Of a DNA stretch of 30,854 bases, positions 20,846 to 30,328 are shown piece by piece; positions within the stretch are counted from its first letter, which is position 1, and each line of letters starts with the position of its first letter. Made by a program: the position numbers and the translations under genes. Source of the stretch: Phoronis australis (Eukaryota; Phoronida; Phoronidae); the NCBI GenBank assembly GCA_002633005.1, contig NMRA01000418.1:144435-175288 (forward strand). The letters are read 5' to 3'. The notes under the pieces are model-generated. The model saw only the letters and a program-made list of their open reading frames with translations, had not been told where the DNA came from and made no database searches.

Positions 20846-21480
20846 AGTAACAATGAAACAGAGTTTAAGAACGCTTGGTTACGACTGTAATCTACCAAAT
20901 TAGATTGGTGAAGATGTTATTAACACGAATAAATTTTATTCTTTTATGAATCAGGTAACAAAGCATTCAAAATACAAGGCCGCACATTAATCTTCAAGGA
21001 ATCCCCAGTAAAGTGTTGTTGGAAAAGGGGGCTTTTTAACAGAAAGTCTTAGCTTTGCTGTCTTTGACATTTTTTTCTTGAAATTGTTTTTTAAATTTCA
21101 TGTTAATAAATACATAGTTCGCCAACCTTTTGTTCGTTTTTGGTAATGATAAATTTCCACAAAACTAAATTTGAGACAATAAGTTGCTGCTGAGTGGGCC
21201 TTTAAAAAGAAATTCTTTGAACAAGCCCCCTCATTATCTTAACACTTGACACCAAAAGTTGTAAAACCATGGGCGATTATTCGGCATAATTTTCCGAATA
21301 AATGGCCATGGGCGTTTTGTCGGGTGGGCATATCTACGGAAAATCCTGATACGAAGCTTTTAATATAAAAACGCCGTTGCTCAGCGACAAAAATAAACGA
21401 GTGTCTGATGTTTCTCCACTACCAAATGCATTAAATACAAAGCGTCGCTCGCGTCATTCATGAATATTAGCCCGTATAGA
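20846..21480. other. Non-coding, nothing recognised
   Basis: AT-rich. Near 21270-21330 it holds GGCGATTATTCGG and GGGCGTTTTGTCGGGTGGGC, words resembling transposon termini elsewhere in the window. Confidence 0.35.
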
Positions 21481-21775
21481 ATGGAAAGAAGAGCTAGTGT
21501 GCGACGAAAGAAACTTAGGAAAAAGAGGAAGAAAGTTCACAAAAAGCCGAAAGCCAGGCAAAGAAAACGCCACCAAGATGTCAGTTAGTTACATAGCGGA
21601 GCTGACGATATGTTTTGGACAAAATGAGCAAAAAAAGACTAGGAATGGATCGAATCTGTTCGTTGTAAACGGTGGGTCCACACGGAATGCACCAAACACC
21701 AGCGAGGGCATTGTTTTATGTTTGTCATAATTGTGATTCCAAAGAAGATATGGATTAAAATACATAAACCAGCCA
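21481..21775 (+). pseudogene. Decayed PHD-like zinc finger, probably transposon-derived
   Basis: Starts with a very basic stretch, MERRASVRRKKLRKKRKK (21481 onward), that soon meets a stop. Further on, in another frame, comes EWIESVRCKRWVHTECTKHQ (about 21641-21700). In a third frame comes FYVCHNCDSKEDMD (about 21711-21753). Placed in order these resemble the C-terminal half of a PHD finger (W-x-x-C-x-x-C-x-x-W-x-H-x-x-C, then C-x-x-C), with one of the early cysteines apparently lost. PHD fingers bind histone tails and also end several animal transposon proteins. The stops and frame changes mean that no protein can be made from this stretch as read. Confidence 0.5.
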
Positions 21776-21807
21776 GTTTGTTACAAAACTATAGCTGACT
21801 GATCCAT

Positions 21808-21883
21808 TTTGTTATGTTTGTGCTGGTTTGTTATGTTTGTGCTGGTTTGTTATGTTTGTGCTGGTTTGTTATGTTTGTGGTGG
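21808..21883 (+). repeat. 19-bp minisatellite, four units
   Basis: Unit TTTGTTATGTTTGTGCTGG at 21808, 21827, 21846 and 21865. Three copies are identical and the last has one change. Confidence 0.95.
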
Positions 21884-21899
21884 TCTGTTAGCACAGATT

Positions 21900-22224
21900 T
21901 AAGAAGACGTTGGTTCGCGTTCCACTAATATCGAAACATTGTTTGTTCTCATATGTTTTTATGTTGCCAATAAAATGTTTGTCTGTTTGCACTGTTTCCT
22001 TTTTCATCTTTGATTCGTAAAATATTCATATTTATTAGTATAGTACCACTGGTACGATTCTGATGTCTAAAAGGTACGGATTAGACAACTGGTCACATGA
22101 ATGGTACTTTTATTGACTTTTCTACAACTGCGTTTTGCAGCTAAAGTACATGTATGATCATTATTCTTCTAAATCACGTGTGGTTATACCTGTGAAGCCA
22201 CTAATCGCTATGAGATAGCTCCTG
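21900..22224. other. Non-coding, nothing recognised
   Basis: AT-rich, with an AATAAA-type word at 21970. No gene evidence. Confidence 0.35.
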
Positions 22225-22290
22225 ATTCCGTGGCTTAGCTCAGCTTGGCGTTCAGAGAGGCGCATCCTCAAGTGGTACGAAACCAGAAAC
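22225..22290 (+). other. tRNA-like tract, possible SINE head
   Basis: GTGGCTTAGCTCAGCTTGG resembles a polymerase III A box. GGTACGAAACC, about 45 bp later, resembles a B box (GGTTCGAANCC) with two differences. I cannot fold a full cloverleaf, so this is not called a tRNA gene. Confidence 0.25.
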
Positions 22291-22339
22291 TTTCCCCTAA
22301 TTACAATGGGAATAAAACCAGTTTTTGGACGCAAATGTC

Positions 22340-22620
22340 TTCCTCATCAAAATGCCCACATGGCCAGCGTACCACGCCATAACCCGGGAATCCCAACCCA
22401 TTTTCTGTTAGTGTTAGATCATCAATAAAATGCCCATGTGGTTGGTATACCCCTGCCGTAACCCGAAGAAAAGAGATAACCCCTGCACAATTTTTTAAGG
22501 TCATTTAAGTGCCCATTTGGCCAGTAACTCACGCAGTAACTCAGGTATAGGGGGAACCTCTGCCCAAACTTGTTAGGTAATATTACCCATCTTGGCCGAC
22601 ATCCTCTCCAACTGAATAGG
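22340..22620 (+). repeat. Tandem array of a roughly 78-bp unit, about 3.5 copies
   Basis: Units start at 22344, 22419, 22501 and about 22577. Each begins TCAT or TAAT and continues to TGCCCA(T/C) and TGGCCAG-like words, then CC(G)TAACCC or AGTAACTC. Lengths are 75, 82 and 76 bp. Open frames across it are repeat artefacts. Confidence 0.75.
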
Positions 22621-22880
22621 TTGACCTTGGAATGTTGATCGTTTATTTTTTACTTAAGGCAAATGCCTTATCTCATACTGCATTGAGAAAAGGACCTGTG
22701 AATAACATGAAAAATAAAAAGTTCGGTCCATGTAACTGTACTTTTATCAATTATGGGGGTTAGGAAAAGAGAAAATATTTGACAAATAATTTTTGAAAAT
22801 GGCCAAGTTTTCAGATGCTCTAGCCATTTTGGCTAAAATTCTTAAAAGTTTAGTGCAAGCCTAGCTTGGTGAAACTGAAT

Positions 22881-22980
22881 TTTCACCAAGAATGTTGCTC
22901 TGACACCAAGTTTTTTCTTTCTTTACTTGGCCAAAATCTTTCACCAAAAATGTTGCTCTGACACTAAGTTTTTTTCGTTC
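22881..22980 (+). repeat. 58-bp tandem duplication
   Basis: TTTCACCAAGAATGTTGCTC at 22881 recurs as TTTCACCAAAAATGTTGCTC at 22939. Each is followed by TGACACYAAGTTTTTT. Confidence 0.85.
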
Positions 22981-23075
22981 GCACGATACACGTCGCAATA
23001 TTCATCCGATCCGCTGGATGCCTATTATTTTTAGTCATGATTGTATCCAAGATGGCAGATGTGGCGGCCATTTTC
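22964..23075 (-). CDS. Possible first codons of an unrecognised leftward gene
   Basis: On the minus strand the context GAAAATGGCCGCC (ATG at about 23071) is a strong animal start context, followed by 35 codons beginning MAATSAILDTIMTK. Upstream lies a TGCGCATGCGCA site. The longer open frame reaches 23254. No domain is visible and no donor site was chosen. The ATGGCGGCC-type words could equally be YY1 sites without any coding meaning. Confidence 0.2.
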
Positions 23076-23350
23076 TTTTTGATTTCAGATTCAAATGCTG
23101 ATGAAGGCTGTAATTTTTGAAGAAACGGATGAAAATTGGAACGATTATTGTACCACACCTGTGCTACAGATGTGCCAGAATCCTTAATGGTATCGCCAAA
23201 TGCGCATGCGCACCTCGATTTCGTGATAAAAGCGTTTTTTCTAGTAGAGGGCACATTGAACGACCAATTGCTTTGAAATTTTTCATGTTACTTTTCTGTG
23301 ACTAGCTATTATGAAGTTCTGCTTAAGGGAGTTGCTTTCAACATGGCGGA
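23040..23350. promoter_or_regulatory. NRF1- and YY1-like motif cluster
   Basis: TGCGCATGCGCA at 23201-23212 is the full palindromic NRF1 consensus. CCAAGATGGC at 23047-23056, GCGGCCATTTTC at 23064-23075 and CAACATGGCGG at 23339-23349 match YY1-type CAAGATGGCGGC. Such clusters mark start regions of housekeeping promoters in animals. Promoter function here is inferred. Confidence 0.3.
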
Positions 23351-23612
23351 TCTGCCACATTTTCACCCATTTTCAAGCGTGCTGGGATGCCATTTTAAAA
23401 GGGAAGAGCAAGTGACTTCAACTTTTGCATGTGAATTCTTTAAGGGATACTCTTTCATATGAACTCCAACAATTTTTTCCTCCACATGAGTTACTTGAAT
23501 GTATGGTAGGAATACTGTTAATGAATGTGACAGGACGTTAGCAACGGTACATTCATTGTTATGCTTATTTAGTTGTTCATTTATTCGTATGCTAATGTTT
23601 TTGTTGTCTCAG

Positions 23613-23822
23613 TGCGCCTTTGTTTCGTGGACATGCGAGCGTGAATTCTTTCCGACTTTGAAGCAAAACGTATGCAGCACTCATTTTGAGGGCGGCAAGA
23701 AAAGGTATCTTGGAAACTGCCCAACTATATCTCCCTTCAAAGTAACAGTAACAAATACTCCACGGCAGTTGGTAGTGAAAAAAAAAACTTGTTTTCGCTT
23801 GACCAGAACCAAGCCAACATGA
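23613..23822 (+). CDS. C-terminal half of a THAP-type zinc finger, partial exon
   Basis: Acceptor-like TTTTTGTTGTCTCAG ends at 23612. The open frame from 23613 reads CAFVSWTCEREFFPTLKQ, then VCSTHFEGGKKR, then NCPTISPF, and runs to a stop at 23820-23822. THAP domains (DNA-binding C2CH fingers shared by P-element-type transposases and host regulators) end with C-x2-H-F followed by a GGK loop and a PT-x-x-P-like box, which fits here. The N-terminal C-x2-4-C half is not found upstream within the window. It may be one exon of a host gene or a fragment of a THAP transposon. The tail after the finger is basic and unremarkable. Confidence 0.45.
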   Translation, partial: CAFVSWTCEREFFPTLKQNVCSTHFEGGKKRYLGNCPTISPFKVTVTNTPRQLVVKKKTCFRLTRTKPT

Positions 23823-23929
23823 GCAATTTTGAGGATAATGCCTCTGCACAATCACCTGTTCTGGGTCAACTCACTTAATGTACGCACACTATATGCATTA
23901 ACGCGCTAAAATAAAGCGTGCAGAATATT

Positions 23930-24335
23930 ATTTACTTTCTACAAAATTGTGGTGCATTGCTATCAAAATTCGTTGTTAAATTACGATCATTTTTCATAAA
24001 ATTGTGTTGAAGTCCCAGGGCAAAATCTTGACGACAAATGCGTAGCTGCCGGTCTCGCAATCGTCGATAGGGCTTGAATTCTTGAATAAGAATACAGCTT
24101 CGACTCAACAAATTACCTGAAATCCTCCTCAAGTTTTCCAAATAGCGTCTCTAAGATTTTTAAGTTCTTGTGGAGTCTGGATTAACTGCAGATTAAGTCC
24201 AAATCTGCGCTAGATTGTAGCCCGCAACACGATAAAAATCTCTGGAGGAACACACATGTTGTTGTCACGTGACGTTTGTTTTGAAGTTTGTACATGTATG
24301 CGTGTGTGACAGTAAGCGTGCGTGTGCTTATCAGA
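23930..24335 (+). repeat. Fragment of the TACNGTATT family
   Basis: Matches 3615-4000: CTACAAAATTGTGGTG, TCGACTCAACAAATTACCTG, GATTAAGTCCAAATCTGC, CACACATGTTGTTGTCACGT, AGCGTGCGTGTGCT. It lacks both termini, so it is an internal fragment. Confidence 0.85.
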
Positions 24336-24673
24336 GTTCATTTCCCAGAGTAATGTAATGATCTATAGGTTACGGAAATTGCCGGTGAGTTACGGAAGTA
24401 GCGACATCGTGACTTTACGCGACAAAGCGGCAATTTCCGAACCGTCCTTGACCTCGACGTGTGTGGGGGCTCTTTGTGAACATTTTTGGACATTGACTGC
24501 GAATTTCTTACGAAGTCGCCGTAACAGGACACCTTGAATGGTATTGGGAGAAAGAACAATTCTTCATGGTTTGTTGAACCCCTGTTTTGTGCAAATTTAT
24601 TGAGTTTTATGTTTGCTATGGACGGCTGAAGTGAAGCACCCGTGGAATTTCAAGTCCGACCGAAGTGTCATAC

Positions 24674-24752
24674 CTTGTAGTATTATATGTAGTGTATTGG
24701 GGACGATCAGAAGCTGAGGACGCCTGTGGTTCAGTCACGCCTGGAAAAGTTG
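24674..24752 (-). CDS. Possible small exon on the Ig-gene strand
   Basis: On the minus strand a pyrimidine-rich tract, TTCTGTTTTTCAG, is followed by 79 bp that end AACTACAAG-like before GTATGA. The open frame reads TFPGVTEPQASSASDRPQ then YTTYNTT, a serine/threonine/proline-rich linker-like peptide. The start is phase 1, as for the Ig exons, and the end is phase 2. It could be a stalk or linker exon of the Ig gene or an exon of another leftward gene. It is only a splice-site argument, with no domain. Confidence 0.3.
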
Positions 24753-25469
24753 CTGAAAAACAGAACGCTGTCATGAGTGATGCTTGAAACACATTTTGAC
24801 AAAATAGCTTACGAGATTACCTTTTAAAGAGAGGAAGAAACAGCAAACGGTCCACAAAGTTGGTGCTTCCATTCTATGTTGATCTGGCTAGTGGTCGTGG
24901 TGACGAATGTAAGACAGACGACAAACTTTTAAAAGGGCGCCAATGTGTGGTTTCTCCGAGTTATCACTAGATAGCGCTGCTATCTGCGGCTCGGATCGAC
25001 TGCATGTACTTGTGAAAGAAGTCGTTACTCTGGCGAAAAACGATTAACTAATAGAAAGTGAAATTTATCCGTTGCTGTATAAAATAAACAGAAGCAAGCA
25101 AATTGCGCAAGTAAAACGTTTGACAACACAAAATCATATCTGTTAAAATCCATCATTGAACCCGGCTAAAGAGCATTTACTGATAGCCGGTAGACAAAAA
25201 GCCGTGCTCACTTCATACTCAAGCTGGGAAGAAAGATTGAGAATCCTTTCTAAATAAAAAATCATTTTTATGTCTTGCTAAATAATTAAGAGTTATCCAG
25301 GGCCCACAGGTTTCGCCTTTAAAACGACGCGAATCTGCCTGAATTCGTGTAAAATATGCAAACACTATCGGGATTACAACCAACAATGGCATCTATGACG
25401 CGAATTATATATGCCTGATCATTCTCGTTCACGTCGCTTTGCAAAATCTCTCACTCATCAGTTTCATTC
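24753..25469. other. Non-coding, nothing recognised
   Basis: No repeats shared with the rest of the window and no exon-like frame. Confidence 0.35.
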
Positions 25470-25676
25470 GCGCACCCAGCCTAAAACATTGGGGAGGGGT
25501 CTCGAAGTTTTTGGTATGTGGACCTTTCGACAAAAATCAACGGGGACTAAAAAAACAGGCTTCTAGGTTTAGCGCAGAATTCGTGTGGACTTTTGTCTCG
25601 TTTACACGGAAACTTTTTTTTCGCCAAATTCGTCAATTTGGGTCTCGATCGAGCCTCTGAACCCTCCTGGGTGCGC
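25470..25676. mobile_element. Possible MITE with GCGCACCCAG ends
   Basis: A perfect 10-bp inverted terminal repeat, GCGCACCCAG (25470-25479) and CTGGGTGCGC (25667-25676), bounds 207 bp of non-coding sequence. No clear target duplication was found. Confidence 0.45.
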
Positions 25677-26103
25677 CCATGAGTATGTGTTTGTGATGCC
25701 ACTATCGCCGACGAAAGACATTGATGTAAACGACACGAAAGATTGTTAAACAAACTATCAAAGGCTAACGGACAGCTTAATTTGAATGAAACACATGAGT
25801 ACAGGAAGCAATAACTGTTGCAAAACACATTGGTGGCGGTATGCGAAAGCTAACAGCAATTTGACTAGTCAAATCAAAACAGTATGGCGTCAATTTGAAG
25901 GAAACGCAAAAAATCATTTAGGATGCATGAAATTTTGCAACGTATCCACTCGTATGCTGAAAATGAGCACTGAGACTAAGTCTACAAACACGGTCATTAA
26001 AAGGCCTTGATAATTTAAATAAAGGTGCTACCTTCACAAGAGCGAAAAACAAATAAATTTGTCATCAACTTACAGATGATGAACATAATTTCTGTCATTA
26101 GCG
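25677..26103. other. Non-coding, possibly the 5' part of the Penelope-like element
   Basis: A 74-codon frame (25786-26010) lies upstream of, and in the same direction as, the element at 26104-27350. It has no recognisable domain. Confidence 0.3.
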
Positions 26104-27350
26104 ATGAGTGTACACCTTGAACCTCGATTTGATTCGTACAAAAACATGTTGAACTTGGTAAAACTATACCATGATATTGAAATCTTTAAGAGAGACGGCT
26201 TTGTTAATGTTAGTAAGAACATTAAAGAAAAACTGAAAGCAGAAGGGACAAAAACAGATCCAACTCAAGAAATTCCAAAAGCGTCTTAACCATTGTGCGT
26301 GCTGCCGCTAAACAACTTCGGGACAATGATGGTATTGTGATTAGAAAGTCTGAGTACCAGGCTAAGCTGAATGACATCATCGCCAACACGGCAAATTTTC
26401 AGAGTATAAATCTTAACCCCATGTATTAACATTAAGAACTAACGCAGTTTAATTAAGGTGGCTATCGTTCACAAGAATTAAGTAAGCCCCATTTCCAATT
26501 TGCTGGGGGGGGGGGGTTCTGAAGGATGCTTCTATGGTAACCCAAAGCACATAAACCTGGGTATCCACGGAAACCCATCATTTCTCAAATGCGAACCCCT
26601 ACGTGCCAAGTAGCTGAAACATTAGATAAACTCATCAAACAGTATTTACCAGTGGCGGACTTAGAGGGGAGCCAAGGGGGCCGTGGCCCCCTAAAAATCT
26701 TACAGATTCCATTTGGCAGTTCGGGGGTGCGAAAGTTTCACGGGCAACGTCCTGGCTAATACTCTGAACTAGCCCCCCTAGCTCAAAATCCTGGATCCGC
26801 CCCTGCTTACTATATATGTACAATGTCAAATCTTGGGATGACTTTTCAGAGTTTTTACGATCTACATGTATTAACACAACGCCAAATGTCTATCCAGCAT
26901 CTCTTGGTGTTGAAAACCTATTCATTAACATTCCTGTTGTCGAAACTGTAGAAACCATAATTTCTTTAATTGTGTGTAAAGTCACGTATTAGTGGCTCCT
27001 AACATTCCTAACATGGAACTACTAGTTTTGCTATTACTTTGTACGACAAAAGTACCATTTAACAATATTGACGGAAAACTATATTTACAAAGCAATGGTG
27101 TCTCTCGGACCAACATTTTTGCCGCTGAATTTTACGTGTGTAACCTTGCAACTAAAGTTATTGAGAGGACTACAATGTACCTCAGACATGTTGATGATAA
27201 ATCTATGATCGTTAACTACAATGAGCTGAAGGAGATCAAACTTGCTTTTAAGAAAAATTCACGCATGAATTACAAGCTAGCAACAAGCCGCCGTTTTTAG
27301 ACATTGTCATTGATTGTCACCTTTTTCCCCGTGTTATAGACCAGTGCTAA
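26104..27350 (+). mobile_element. Decayed Penelope-like retroelement
   Basis: Blocks of a Penelope-type reverse transcriptase lie in order but in different frames. They are an N-terminal part with AAAKQLRDNDGIVIRK and YQAKLNDII (26286-26429); HKPGYPRKPIISQ with LDKLIKQYLP (26550-26650); ENLFINIPVVETV (about 26909-26950); LCTTKVPFNNIDGKLYLQ (about 27030-27090); YLRHVDDKSMI, the catalytic motif (about 27178-27210); and PFLDIVID (about 27291-27315). The usual KADKG-type segment after IVIRK is missing, and the AMGSPLG-type segment is unrecognisable. Stops and frame changes occur near 26285, 26429, 26900, 26990 and 27297, and a MITE interrupts the element. No GIY-YIG endonuclease was seen. It is long dead. 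Confidence 0.75.
26650..26805. mobile_element. 156-bp MITE nested in the Penelope-like element
   Basis: The left end CAGTGGCGGACTTAG and the right end, complemented CAGGGGCGGATCCAG, share 11 of the first 15 bases. The interior has G-rich and C-rich arms that pair loosely. CAGNG starts are typical of hAT-type elements. The flanks end TTTAC at the left and begin CTTAC at the right, not a clear 8-bp duplication. The reverse-transcriptase similarity stops at its left edge and resumes beyond it. Confidence 0.6.
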
Positions 27351-27405
27351 TAGCTTTCGGTGCGCCGATTGACCTGAAGACTGGTTCGAGTTAATCCTTT
27401 ATCAA

Positions 27406-28007
27406 GTTAATCCCGACCGTGTGTTCACATGCCTACTCAAACAAAACGTCCGAAGTAATATCTGTTTATGCTCCAGCGCTGCGAAGCCTTTACTTGTGAT
27501 GAACTTCTGAGACACGTTCAGCAACTGTTATACTCGTCGATTCAATAACCTGCTGTCTCTAAGCTGGCTCTCTATTGACTATCGCTGTAACTGTTGATTC
27601 TCTTCACTGCAACTCAACTGTAGTTCTCCTGATCAGCATTCTTGATGAACTGACTTGATCTTCTCTTACTCTGACTTAATCTTCACTTAAACTGACTTGA
27701 TTTCACTAACACAAACCCGTGCTTGTGTATTGATAGTCTAATGCATTGTTCTCGAACTTTTCATCAATTCAAGCACATTCTAGAACTTCCCTGAATCTAC
27801 CCAACCATTCTATAAACATGTACTAGTCTCTAGAGTATTCTAGACTGTATTAATCACTGTAATGCTAGAGTCTTTTAGAAAGTACCACACTATATTGTAG
27901 TGAACAAATTACATCATCACTACTGAACTCAGTCTACTAGAAAGTTCCATACTATTCTGTAGTAAACAAATTACATCATCATTGTACTCAACTCAGGGGT
28001 CATGACA
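27406..28007 (-). mobile_element. Probable solo LTR
   Basis: A 602-bp segment bounded by the identical 5-bp words ATCAA at 27401-27405 and 28008-28012. On the minus strand it starts TGTCATGACC, as LTRs of Ty3/Gypsy-type elements often start TGT. It ends GGGATTAAC rather than the usual CA, which weakens the call. It contains a 62-bp tandem duplication (27876 and 27938) and several TTCTAGAA-like words. No internal retroelement sequence adjoins it. Confidence 0.4.
27876..27999. repeat. 62-bp tandem duplication inside the probable LTR
   Basis: TAGAAAGTACCACACTATAT at 27876 recurs as TAGAAAGTTCCATACTATTC at 27938. Both run into ACAAATTACATCATCA. Duplications of this kind are common in LTR promoter regions. 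Confidence 0.85.
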
Positions 28008-28121
28008 ATCAAACATAATAACAAAACAAAACAATACAACCAAAAATACTGTCAGACTATATTCTGCATTGATTATGATGAATCTGGCGTAAAACGTCTG
28101 TGTAATTATAGGAAACCAACA

Positions 28122-28256
28122 TACCGAGAGTGGCGTAGATGAAGTGATATCCCCGAAATATTATTCCTTGTATTGACCGAGACCGAGGTTCGAGGTCAAC
28201 ACGCAGAATAATGTCGAGTCGGATAATACTTCATCTACGCCAATCGAGGTAACTTT
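28122..28256. mobile_element. Foldback element of about 135 bp
   Basis: GGCGTAGATGAAGT at the left pairs with ACTTCATCTACGCC at the right. The pairing continues inward with ATATTATTCC and TATTGACC against their imperfect complements (GGTCAACACGCAGAATAAT). The centre is GACCGAGACCGAGGTTCGAGGTC. An almost continuous hairpin of this size is typical of palindromic MITEs. Confidence 0.75.
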
Positions 28257-29454
28257 TGTATACATCCCGTACGCTTCAACTTCCTAAGATCATTTTTTGG
28301 TAGTTTTTTCTAGTACAAAGGAGTTTTAGTGTAACTTGAAAAGATGAAAACAACGGTAATTGTGCAATGAGCTTGTAACATTTCCTGGAAAATAGTTATA
28401 AGTAAGAACAAGAAATACTTGATATTGTAGTTACCGAGGAATCGGCGCCTGGGTTGCAGACAATGTAATATTTAGCGATTGAAAACTGAGACAAAAGTGT
28501 CATATAATTAACAGTTTTGTACCGAATGTTACGTTTGGGACCTGGTAGCATAATGAATATTACTTATACTGTTGTAATTTTATTACTTCACAATTTTAAA
28601 AAGTTTGATGATCGAACAGCGTAACGAAATCGAGTCGACATTGATATGCGTGTGCGTGTCCATGTGCGTGTGCGAGTGCGTGTGCAACAATGGGCATAGT
28701 TACTTAAAACACGAGAAACTGCATAAGGGGGTTTGGAAAGAAATACCGAAGGTTTCGTTATCACATGGGACTGTTTTTACCTCACCAAGTGACCCGTCTT
28801 GACAAATCATCATGGAGCCTGTTCGCAAACAAAAATATTACCTTTTTTGAGCACAAGACTTAGCTCTAATTTGAGCAAGAATAAGTCTTATAACTAGAAG
28901 TTGATGTCTTAAGCTGGGCAATTTGATAGCTGTACATGTTTACGAAAGAACGAAAAGAATACACCTAAGACCCACCGTGTTAAAAATCCTCCCTTTCTAC
29001 AAAACGTATCATTTGAGATACTGACTCACGAATGTATTTCATGTCAAAAGACTTAATCTGCATCAAAAATTATAGACTATATTCTATGATCTGCATTAAC
29101 AACACAGGAGTGTTTAATCTATGATTTCAACAAGATGTAATACTCTGGGAAGTAATGTTCAATAACAAGTGAGGGTTGCCGATCACTACAAAGAATTATT
29201 TTGTTTCTGAATCAGGGATTGAAAAGTCATTTTAGTACCTGTTATGCCAAAATCAAGTTTAGTTTTCCTTTCAACTCGCAGATCTTGAAGAATTATGATT
29301 TTTTGGTCGATACATATCACGCAGAATAGATACAACCGATTACATCATTATTCATCATGCACTGTGTTTAGCAAGATAAGTCGTGTGATACTGCTGCTCG
29401 TTTTCAAGTGTATTATGGCCGGCATGTGTTAAAGGCGAAGGCAAAATATTTTCA
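28257..29454. other. Non-coding; GT-rich microsatellite at 28646-28686
   Basis: Degenerate GTGTGC/GTGCGA repeats occupy 28646-28686, and the open frame across them is an artefact. Otherwise AT-rich with nothing recognised. Confidence 0.45.
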
Positions 29455-30320
29455 TGCCATTTTTATGAAAAATAAGGTTCGTTGATTATCCCAGACATAT
29501 TTACCACTTAATTACAGCTTTTCGTAATTTGACTAATTATTCGTTTTCTACTCCGGAAGTGACGTTTTAGGAGGCAAGGATTTCGCGCCAATTTCTTTTC
29601 CCGTAGTCTGACTATATGAGCGTTGATGAGTCAGTCATAGATCTACCTCGGTTGTCACAAGCTCAGTCGTCGTTTGCTTTTGTTTACGAGTCAGTCAACA
29701 TGCCAGACTGTTGCTGCCTACCGGGATGTACTCATTATGGCCCAAAACCTGTAAGCAGCCCTGCTGTGATATTGAGTACGAGTGAATACAGGCCCCGTTC
29801 GCCACCCAGTGAAGAGGACAGTTCGTCGTTCAATGAACAGGTCGGTGAGCCAAACTTTGATAAGTTAATTGTAGACTTGTCTAAAGTATTGGAGCTATTT
29901 AGAAGGTGCCAGGTGTTTGGCGATTGTGTCACACGGCAGGGTGTAAGCAGTTTGCGTGCACAAGTCACTATCAGTGGGAGTGTGCCGCGAACACTCGGGC
30001 AAGTGGGACAGTTGTTCCTCTGTCCGTGGGACGATAATGAGTACATTCCGGTTCGCAGCAACAGTGTGGCATGTTGACTGACTCGTAAACAAAAGCACAC
30101 GATGACCGTACTTATCAAAACCGCGAAATAGAAAAATGACCGACAGGGCAGCTCTCACAGTCAGAATATACGAAAAGAAATGGGGGGAACTTCTTGCCTC
30201 CCAAAAAGTCACTTCCAGAGCAGTGAACGAATAGTTAATCAAATTACGAAAAGCTGTAATTAAGGGAAAAATATGTCTGGGATAACCAACGAACCTTATT
30301 TTTGGTAAAAAAGACATGAA
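29455..30320. mobile_element. Large inverted repeat: two head-to-head copies of one element's 5' end
   Basis: The left arm (about 29455-29745) and the right arm (about 30020-30320, inverted) match over roughly 290 bp. Matching words are AATAAGGTTCGTTG, TATCCCAGACATATTT, TTAATTACAGCTTTTCGTAA, GGAGGCAAG, GCTTTTGTTTACGAGTCAGT, ACTGTTGCTGC and TGTACTCATTAT. A spacer of about 270 bp separates the arms. Each arm carries the beginning of the same coding sequence. Identity is clearly below 100 percent, so this is an old duplication, not an assembly mirror. Confidence 0.85.
29616..30077 (+). pseudogene. Transposon-like protein fragment with a CCC-x2-GC start
   Basis: A 153-codon frame beginning just inside the left arm. 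Residues 29-46 (MPDCCCLPGCTHYGPKPV) look like the N-terminal cysteine pair of a THAP-like finger. A donor-like CCT|GTAAGC follows at 29750, so the first exon may end there. Later residues FDKLIVDLSKVLELFRRC recall a cysteine-rich segment seen in uncharacterised transposon-associated proteins of marine animals (from memory, unverified). The final part reads back through the right arm, which is the inverted copy of the same start, so the C-terminus is not natural. On the minus strand the right arm encodes a related start (VNMPHCCCEPECTHY). The frame is probably not a functional gene. Confidence 0.4.
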
Positions 30321-30328
30321 AAAAGGTT

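Noticed and set aside
22225-22290. True tRNA gene
   Set aside because: No acceptor stem pairing and no convincing anticodon arm could be drawn.
28605-28802. 65-codon frame with a cysteine/valine run
   Set aside because: The run is a translated GTGTGC microsatellite.
29895-30317. 140-codon minus-strand frame over the right arm of the inverted repeat
   Set aside because: It is out of frame with the CCC-containing start that the two arms share; its length comes from antisense overlap with the plus-strand frame.
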